From Pseudomonadota bacterium (lineage in GTDB: Bacteria; Pseudomonadota; Gammaproteobacteria; Xanthomonadales; Rhodanobacteraceae): a DNA stretch of 10,970 nucleotides. Where the stretch lies: the NCBI GenBank assembly GCA_021777635.1, contig JAJYDI010000062.1, positions 1-10,970 on the forward strand. The letters run 5' to 3'. The translations under genes and the position numbers were made by a program. The notes below the pieces were generated by a model. The model was not told the DNA's origin, searched no databases, and saw only the letters and a program-made list of their open reading frames with translations. The first letter of the stretch is position 1. Every line of letters begins with the position of its first letter. Shown one piece after another: positions 6,336 to 10,970 of the stretch.

Positions 6336-7085
6336 TCAGGGCCAGTCGAAGGCGACGTGGACGTTGTTGAAGGCGGGATCATCCGGACGTCCGCCGGGCG
6401 TGGCGATCAATTCGATCTCGCCGGCCTGCACCGTCTGGCCGGCATGCAGGCGTCCGCCCAGTGCCTGCCATTCGGCCAGCCGCTGCAGCAGCTCGCCGGC
6501 GGCGTCCCGTGCGGTGGCGGGAACCCGGCGCACACTGAGGTCGGGCCGCGCGAACTTGCGCAGGCCGCGCGTGTGCACATGCAATCGCCCGGGCGCCTGC
6601 GGGTCGGCGTCGCACAGCATCAGCACGTGGTCGCGCACGTCGAATTCCGGCCTGGCGAAGAAGCGCGCGTGCCACGCATCCGCATCGAACGCCGCAAGCA
6701 GCTGCGGGTCGACCGTCGCGACGCCGCCGCAGGCCATCAGCGCGCTGACCAGACCGATGCCGTCGCGCAACGCATCGAGGTCAGGCGCATCGGCCAGCTC
6801 GGCACGGATCACGAAGGCGTCCGGCGCCGCAGCGGCGCGCGCCAGCAGCGCCGCATCATCCGCGCGCAGCAGCTCGCCCAGGGCGCCGGCGAGCGGATAG
6901 CCGGGCCATTGCGCCAGCTCGCGCCGCCCGTAACGGCCGATCTCGCCGGCGGCCGGCAACCCGCGCGTGCGCCAGGCGGCGCCGTCGATCGACAGCGGAT
7001 GCGGGAACTCGCCGAACACGAACCACAGCTGCAGCGAACGACCGTCGCCCGCCTGCCAGTACGGACGCGGCCAGGTCGCACTCAC
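6336..7085 (-). CDS. Uncharacterised soluble protein, coupled to tdk (249 aa)
   Basis: I do not recognise a family with confidence. The 249-residue product has no signal peptide or transmembrane helix and looks cytoplasmic and globular. It has an aromatic-rich N-terminal third ([14 protein letters not shown]), an Ala/Leu-rich middle, and a C-terminal part with [15 protein letters not shown] followed by a final beta-like VHVAFDWP. The start is a GTG at 7085 that shares two bases with the TGA of tdk, an arrangement typical of translational coupling. It therefore probably forms an operon with tdk. A 119-bp gap separates it from the cytochrome downstream. Codon use is like that of its neighbours and there is no sign of decay. 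The real-gene call rests on the length, the coupled start and plausible protein composition. The function is unknown. Confidence 0.75.
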   Translation of the reverse strand: MSATWPRPYWQAGDGRSLQLWFVFGEFPHPLSIDGAAWRTRGLPAAGEIGRYGRRELAQWPGYPLAGALGELLRADDAALLARAAAAPDAFVIRAELADAPDLDALRDGIGLVSALMACGGVATVDPQLLAAFDADAWHARFFARPEFDVRDHVLMLCDADPQAPGRLHVHTRGLRKFARPDLSVRRVPATARDAAGELLQRLAEWQALGGRLHAGQTVQAGEIELIATPGGRPDDPAFNNVHVAFDWP

Positions 7086-7717
7086 GGATCCAGCGCGCCC
7101 AGTGCCAGCTGCGGCTGGTCGAGTTCGATGCGGCCCTCGCCAGCCATGATCTTCTTGAACTCGGCGCGGCTGACCGAGACATAGCGCTCGTTGCCGCCGA
7201 TCTCGACCTGCGGGCCGGCAGTCACCGCGCGGCCCTGGCCGTCGACGCGCACCACCATCGTCGCCTTCTTGCCGCTGTGGCAGATGGTCTTGATCTCGGT
7301 CAGCTCGTCGGCCCAGGCCAGCAGGTACTGGCTGCCCTCGAACAGCTCGCCGCGAAAATCGGTACGCAGCCCGTAGGCCAGCACCGGAACGTGCAGGCGA
7401 TCGACCACCTCGGTCAGCTGCCAGACCTGCGCCTTGCCGAGAAACTGCGCCTCGTCGACCAGCAGGCAGTGCAGCGCACCGTGCGCGGCGATGTCGGCAC
7501 GCACGGCGTCGAGCAGATCGTCGCTGCTGCCGAAACGCTGCGCATCGGCCTTCAGCCCGATGCGCGAGGCCACCACCCCGGCGCCGTGGCGGACGTTCAG
7601 CGCGGGCGTCAGGATCAGTGTGCGCATGCCGCGCTCGCGGTAGTTGTGCGCGCTCTGCAGCAGACTGGTGGTCTTGCCCGCGTTCATCGCGGAGTAATAG
7701 AAGTAGAGCTTGGCCAT
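7082..7717 (-). CDS. tdk: Thymidine kinase, class II (TK1-like)
   Basis: The enzyme phosphorylates thymidine to dTMP with ATP in the pyrimidine salvage pathway. The 211-residue product has the P-loop SAMNAGKTT at 9-17, the Walker B region VDEAQF at 87-92 and the nucleoside-binding segment [11 protein letters not shown] at 174-184. It aligns along its whole length with E. coli TK. The structural zinc site appears lost. E. coli has CHCG and SVCRKH, whereas here the sequence is CHSG (Cys146 kept, Cys148 now Ser) and SVSRAE (Cys183 now Ser, His186 now not His), leaving one of four ligands. The ATG at 7717 fits the family N-terminus, although no Shine-Dalgarno precedes it; the leader is a pyrimidine tract made of a 7-bp tandem repeat. 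It overlaps the next gene by two bases and is divergent from rep. Confidence 0.97.
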   Translation of the reverse strand: MAKLYFYYSAMNAGKTTSLLQSAHNYRERGMRTLILTPALNVRHGAGVVASRIGLKADAQRFGSSDDLLDAVRADIAAHGALHCLLVDEAQFLGKAQVWQLTEVVDRLHVPVLAYGLRTDFRGELFEGSQYLLAWADELTEIKTICHSGKKATMVVRVDGQGRAVTAGPQVEIGGNERYVSVSRAEFKKIMAGEGRIELDQPQLALGALDP

Positions 7718-7726
7718 GCGGGAGCC

Positions 7727-7766
7727 GGAAGAGGGAAGAGGGAAGAGGGAAGAGGGAAGAGGGAAG
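7727..7766. repeat. 7-bp tandem repeat in the tdk leader
   Basis: GGAAGAG occurs five times in a row (7727-7761) with a partial sixth unit (to 7766), all identical. This gives 40 uninterrupted purines on the plus strand, or pyrimidines on the tdk-sense strand. The array ends 10 bp before the tdk ATG. Such perfect short arrays change copy number by replication slippage. Confidence 0.93.
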
Positions 7767-7795
7767 TATGCGGCGCTGGCGCGCGTGGTGATTGT

Positions 7796-7871
7796 AGGAT
7801 GACCGCGTGATGCGAATCTCGCAGATCGCGGGCCGCCGGCGTGAAAGATCCTTCGCTTTGCCCAGGATGAC
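7796..7871. repeat. REP-like dispersed intergenic repeat
   Basis: The octamer AGGATGAC occurs at 7796-7803 and 7864-7871. Between them lie a hairpin (GCG-ATCT/AGAT-CGC, 7812-7829, with one bulged A) and ATCCT (7848-7852), which pairs with AGGAT (7864-7868). Read on the minus strand, the right part is a TCATCCTGGGC...GCGAAGGATCT pattern, a motif I know as a common high-copy intergenic repeat in many bacterial genomes. High copy number in this genome cannot be shown from one window. Confidence 0.5.
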
Positions 7872-7945
7872 AGCACGCTTTCCTGCTCCCTGCTCTCCAC
7901 TCCCTGCCCCGCTTCCCTCTCCCCACCCCCCACTCCCGATCTCCC

Positions 7946-9925
7946 ATGCTCAATCCGCAACAACGCGCCGCGGTGGACTATTGCGACGGCCCGCTGCTGG
8001 TGCTGGCCGGCGCCGGCTCCGGCAAGACGCGCGTGATCAGCGAGAAGATCGCGCACCTGATCGCGCGCCAGGGCCTCGCGCCGGCGAAGATCGCCGCGAT
8101 CACGTTCACCAACAAGGCCGCGCGCGAGATGCGCGAGCGCGTGACGCCGCTGCTGCGCGGCCATGACGCCGAGGCGCTGACGGTCTGTACTTTTCACGCG
8201 CTGGGGCTGAAGCTGCTGCAGATCGAGCACGCACGTGCCGGGCTCAAGCGCGGCTTCTCGGTACTCGACGCCGACGACAGCGCCAAGCTGTTCAAGGAGC
8301 TGGCGCCGGCCGGCATCAAGTCCGATCGCCTCGATGCGCTGCGCATGCTGGTCGGCCGCGCCAAGAACGACGCCCTGACGCCGGAAGCCGCACTGGCCGC
8401 GGCGCGCAGTCCCGGCGAACTCGAGGCCGCGCAGCTCTATGCCCGCTACCAGCAGCGCCTCGGCGCCTTCAACGCGGTCGATTTCGACGACCTGATCCGG
8501 CTGCCGCTGACGCTGCTGGAAGCCGACGCCGAGGCCTGCGCCGGCTGGCGCGAGCGCCTGCGCTACCTGCTGGTGGACGAGTACCAGGACACCAACGCCG
8601 CGCAGTACCGTCTGCTCAAGGCGCTGGCCGGCCCGCGCGGCGCCTTCACCTGCGTCGGCGATGACGACCAGTCGATCTACGGCTGGCGCGGTGCCGATCC
8701 CGGCCACATCGACCAGCTCGGCCGCGACTGGCCGGCGTTACGGGTGATCACGCTCGAGCAGAACTACCGCTGCGGACGGCGCATCCTGCGTGCCGCCAAC
8801 GCGGTGATCGCGCACAACCCGCACGCGCACGTCAAGCGGCTGTGGAGCGAGCATGCCGAAGGCCCGCCGATCCGCGTGTTCGAGTGCCGCGACAGCGAGC
8901 ACGAGGCCGAGCGCGTCGCCGGCGCCATCGCGCATCTGGCCGGCCGTCACCAGGCGCGCTGGCACGAGTTCGCCGTGCTCTACCGCGGCAACCACCAGGC
9001 GCGCGCGCTGGAAAAGGCGCTGCGCGTGACTGCCGTGCCCTACCACCTGACCGGCGGCCTGAGTTTTCTCGACCGTGGCGAGGTCAAGGACACGCTGGCC
9101 TATCTGCGCCTGATCGCCAACCCCGCCGACGACGCCGCCTTCCTGCGCGTGGTCAACGTGCCGCGGCGCGAGATCGGCGCCACCACGCTGGAGCGCCTGG
9201 CCGCACTGGCGCAGGCGCGCGGCCTGGCGCTGCTGGCCGCCGCCCACAGCGATGCGCTCCTGCAGCAACTGCCGGCGCGCGCGGCCGCGGCCCTGGCCGG
9301 CTTCGCCGGGCTGATCACGGCGCTGGCCGATGCCGCCGCACGCCTGCCCGCGGCCGAGCTGGTCGCCGAGGTGCTGTCGCGCACGCGCTACGTCGAGCAC
9401 CTCGCCGCCGAGACCCGCGACGCCGCGCTGCGCCAGCGCCGACTCGACAATCTCGCCGAGCTGTCCGGCTGGTTCCGGGCGATGCAGAAGGGCGGCGCGC
9501 GCGCCGGCGATCTCGCCGCGCAGCTGGCGCTGCTGGCGCACGCCGATCGCGACGACCCCGGCAATGCCGTCCGGCTGATGACCCTGCACGCAGCCAAGGG
9601 CCTGGAGTTCCGCTTCGTGTTCCTGGCCGGGCTGGAGGACGGCACCCTGCCGCACGAGGGCGCGCTCGACGAAGGCCGGCTGGAGGAGGAGCGGCGCCTG
9701 TTCTATGTCGGCATCACCCGCGCCAAGGCGCTGCTGACATTGAGCTTCAGCCTGCGCGCGCGTCGCTACGGCGAGACGGTGTCACACCGGCCCAGCCGTT
9801 TCCTCGCCGAGCTGCCGCAAGACGACCTGCACTGGGACGGCCGCGACCCCGCGGCCGACGCCGCCGCGCGCCGCGAAGCCGCCGGCAGTCACCTCGCCGC
9901 CCTGCGCCAGCTGCTGGCGGATTAG
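7946..9925 (+). CDS. rep: ATP-dependent DNA helicase Rep (UvrD/Rep family, SF1A)
   Basis: Rep is a 3'-5' DNA helicase that moves with the replication fork, clears bound proteins and helps restart stalled forks. The 659-residue length is close to the 673 of E. coli Rep. All SF1 helicase motifs are present: Q-motif LNPQQRAAV at 2-10, Walker A AGAGSGKT at 21-28 (Lys27), [10 protein letters not shown] (motif Ia), DEYQDTN from Asp211 (motif II), [13 protein letters not shown] at 238-250 (motif III), EQNYR from Glu271 (motif IV), LHAAKGLEF with His548 (motif V) and [14 protein letters not shown] from about 581 (motif VI). The lack of a long C-terminal tail also favours Rep or a short UvrD paralogue over UvrD. 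The ATG at 7946 gives the family N-terminus directly, though a pyrimidine-rich stretch without a Shine-Dalgarno precedes it. It is divergent from tdk. Confidence 0.97.
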   Translation: MLNPQQRAAVDYCDGPLLVLAGAGSGKTRVISEKIAHLIARQGLAPAKIAAITFTNKAAREMRERVTPLLRGHDAEALTVCTFHALGLKLLQIEHARAGLKRGFSVLDADDSAKLFKELAPAGIKSDRLDALRMLVGRAKNDALTPEAALAAARSPGELEAAQLYARYQQRLGAFNAVDFDDLIRLPLTLLEADAEACAGWRERLRYLLVDEYQDTNAAQYRLLKALAGPRGAFTCVGDDDQSIYGWRGADPGHIDQLGRDWPALRVITLEQNYRCGRRILRAANAVIAHNPHAHVKRLWSEHAEGPPIRVFECRDSEHEAERVAGAIAHLAGRHQARWHEFAVLYRGNHQARALEKALRVTAVPYHLTGGLSFLDRGEVKDTLAYLRLIANPADDAAFLRVVNVPRREIGATTLERLAALAQARGLALLAAAHSDALLQQLPARAAAALAGFAGLITALADAAARLPAAELVAEVLSRTRYVEHLAAETRDAALRQRRLDNLAELSGWFRAMQKGGARAGDLAAQLALLAHADRDDPGNAVRLMTLHAAKGLEFRFVFLAGLEDGTLPHEGALDEGRLEEERRLFYVGITRAKALLTLSFSLRARRYGETVSHRPSRFLAELPQDDLHWDGRDPAADAAARREAAGSHLAALRQLLAD

Positions 9926-9949
9926 CCGGGGCTGCCCGCCGGGCTGCAT

Positions 9950-9955
9950 TAGACT
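9950..9955 (+). promoter_or_regulatory. Possible -10 box (TAGACT) for the lipoprotein gene
   Basis: This is the same hexamer as the one found upstream of mnmG, here 124 bp before the ATG at 10079. The -35 region is not recognisable. The repeated use of an identical TAGACT in two intergenic regions mildly supports it as a promoter element. Confidence 0.25.
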
Positions 9956-9978
9956 GTGCCGCCGCGGCAGGCTCGCTT

Positions 9979-9994
9979 GCCGCCGTACGGCGGC
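9979..9994. promoter_or_regulatory. 16-bp perfect palindrome upstream of the lipoprotein gene
   Basis: GCCGCCGTACGGCGGC reads the same on both strands and lies 24 bp after the TAGACT box and 84 bp before the ATG. It could be an operator or an RNA stem; in such GC-rich DNA chance is also possible. A further stem, CGGCA/TGCCG, overlaps its left side. Confidence 0.4.
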
Positions 9995-10078
9995 GGCGAA
10001 CGGATCGCGCCCGGATCGCACTTGCCTCGCCGGGGCGGCGCCCCCTACCCTGCCTGTTCACTGTCGCGGAATCCGCCC

Positions 10079-10970
10079 ATGCCGAAAGCCCTGCCCCGCC
10101 TGCTCGCGCTCGCGCTGCTGCCGGCATTGCTGCTGGCCTGCTCGCATGGCAGCGGTCCGGTCGAGTCCGGCGGCGCCTCGCCCGGCGCGGCGGTGCTGGA
10201 GTCGGTCCGGCTGCTGCGCGACGGCAATTTCGACGGCCTCTGGCGCCACGCGCTGCCGCCGGCCGACTACGCCGCCTACCGCGCCAGTTGGGGTGCAAAC
10301 CGCGATCGCTCGCCGATCACCCCGGAAAACCGCCAGCAGTTCGCCGCCACCATGACCATGCTGACCGCGCCGGATGCCCAGCAGCAGCTGTGGCGCAGGC
10401 TGCAGCCGCAACTGGCCCTGTACGAGCGCAAATACAAGAGCCAGATGCCGACCCTGATCGGCATGCTCGAAACCATTGTCGGCACTGCCATCGACCGCTC
10501 GACCACGCTCAGCGACGCCGAGCGGCAGCAGGCCCACGGCGCGTTGCTGGCCGTCGGCAGCTGGGCGCAGGGCGTGGACTGGGGCGACCCGACCAAGGCG
10601 AAGACGGCGCTCGGCATCCTCAGCGATACCGCGCGCCGGCTGAATCTGCATACGCTCGATCAGGTCGATGCGCTCGACTACGCCCAGGCCAATGCCGACT
10701 ACGGGCTGCTCTGGGGCGGCCTCAAGCGCCTGCTGGCGGTGTACGGCCTGTCGCTGAACGACGTGCTCGACTCGGCCGAGGTGAAGGTGCTGTCCAACGA
10801 CGGCCACGTCGCCGTCGTGCGGCTGAGCTTCGACCTGCTCGGCAAGCCGATCAGCAGCAACTCCACCCTGATCCTGCAGGACGGCCGCTGGTACGACCGC
10901 GACACCCTGCTCGACTGGCGCCAGCGCGCCGCCGCGCTGGCGGCCCGCCCGGCGGCGGCCGGCGCAACCA
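10079..10970 (+). CDS. Predicted lipoprotein of unknown function (3' end outside window)
   Basis: The frame is open from the ATG at 10079 to the window edge, giving 297 residues without a stop. The N-terminus is a lipoprotein signal peptide: a Lys/Arg start, a long Leu/Ala core and the lipobox LLAC ending at Cys21. Ser22 follows, which favours the outer membrane under the usual Lol sorting rule. The mature part has no further membrane segment. It is mainly alpha-helical in character (Leu/Ala/Gln-rich segments) up to about residue 220, then a more beta-like C-terminal section (VKVLSNDGHVAVVRLSF ... ILQDGRWYDRDTLLDWR) that looks like a small compact domain. I recognise no family. A GGA about 7-9 nt before the ATG can act as Shine-Dalgarno. 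It follows rep by 153 bp, probably with its own promoter. Confidence 0.8.
   Translation, partial: MPKALPRLLALALLPALLLACSHGSGPVESGGASPGAAVLESVRLLRDGNFDGLWRHALPPADYAAYRASWGANRDRSPITPENRQQFAATMTMLTAPDAQQQLWRRLQPQLALYERKYKSQMPTLIGMLETIVGTAIDRSTTLSDAERQQAHGALLAVGSWAQGVDWGDPTKAKTALGILSDTARRLNLHTLDQVDALDYAQANADYGLLWGGLKRLLAVYGLSLNDVLDSAEVKVLSNDGHVAVVRLSFDLLGKPISSNSTLILQDGRWYDRDTLLDWRQRAAALAARPAAAGAT

Larger units (their letters stand above)
7718..7945. promoter_or_regulatory. Divergent tdk / rep intergenic region
   Basis: These 228 bp must contain promoters for both tdk (leftward) and rep (rightward). I cannot pick a convincing -35/-10 pair. Both ends are pyrimidine-rich on the sense strand of the gene they precede: about 40 nt before tdk and about 70 nt (7877-7945) before rep. 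AGAGGGAAG on the left and its complement CTTCCCTCT on the right (7912-7920) form inverted arms. The centre is a REP-like repeat. Confidence 0.6.

Noticed and set aside
7727..7766. Heptamer array considered as a CRISPR or an iteron origin
   Set aside because: The units are contiguous 7-mers without spacers, and there are no cas or plasmid replication genes. It is a simple-sequence repeat.
7718..8707. Upstream extension of the tdk reading frame to 541 residues
   Set aside because: The extra part is antisense to rep and translates the REP-like repeat and the heptamer array. Family length and the N-terminus [16 protein letters not shown] fix the start at 7717.
8738..9655. 305-codon open frame antisense to rep
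   Set aside because: It is another shadow frame opposite conserved helicase motifs, with biased composition and no supporting start context.

Overview
The window is very GC-rich, gene-dense bacterial chromosome. The gene set (gammaproteobacterial-type PepN, MnmG, Rep helicase, class II thymidine kinase, small periplasmic c-type cytochromes) and the divergent tdk/rep pair behind low-complexity pyrimidine-rich leaders suggest a gammaproteobacterium, most likely of the Xanthomonadales/Lysobacterales group. That placement is inference from gene content and style, not a database match.

Layout: (1) 1-2213, plus strand: the last ~735 residues of aminopeptidase N; its start is outside the window. 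(2) 2214-2586: a hairpin-rich spacer and a 63-residue minus-strand ORF that ends in a good intrinsic terminator. (3) About 2587-3263: a ~680 bp stretch with no ordinary gene but much structure: a 13-bp inverted repeat, a minus-strand terminator with no visible gene to terminate, a 90-bp duplicate of the mnmG start region, and two strong hairpins between the duplicate and the real gene. (4) 3264-5144, plus: complete mnmG. (5) 5174-6216, minus: two paralogous periplasmic monoheme cytochromes c; the downstream one has a perfect FNR/ANR-type box upstream. (6) 6336-7717, minus: an uncharacterised 249-residue protein coupled to thymidine kinase. (7) 7718-7945: divergent intergenic region with a 7-bp tandem repeat, a REP-like dispersed repeat and pyrimidine-rich leaders lacking Shine-Dalgarno sequences on both sides. 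(8) 7946-9925, plus: Rep-type DNA helicase. (9) 10079-end, plus: the first 297 residues of a predicted lipoprotein, cut by the window edge.

Most genes are housekeeping functions: peptide turnover, tRNA wobble uridine modification, thymidine salvage and replication-fork helicase. The cytochrome pair adds periplasmic electron transfer that may respond to oxygen limitation or nitric oxide. I see no defence island, prophage, integrase or CRISPR. The unusual material is between the genes: the duplicated mnmG start with its structured leader, the orphan terminator, and the tdk-rep intergenic region. The minus-strand thymidine kinase also lacks most of the family's usual zinc ligands.
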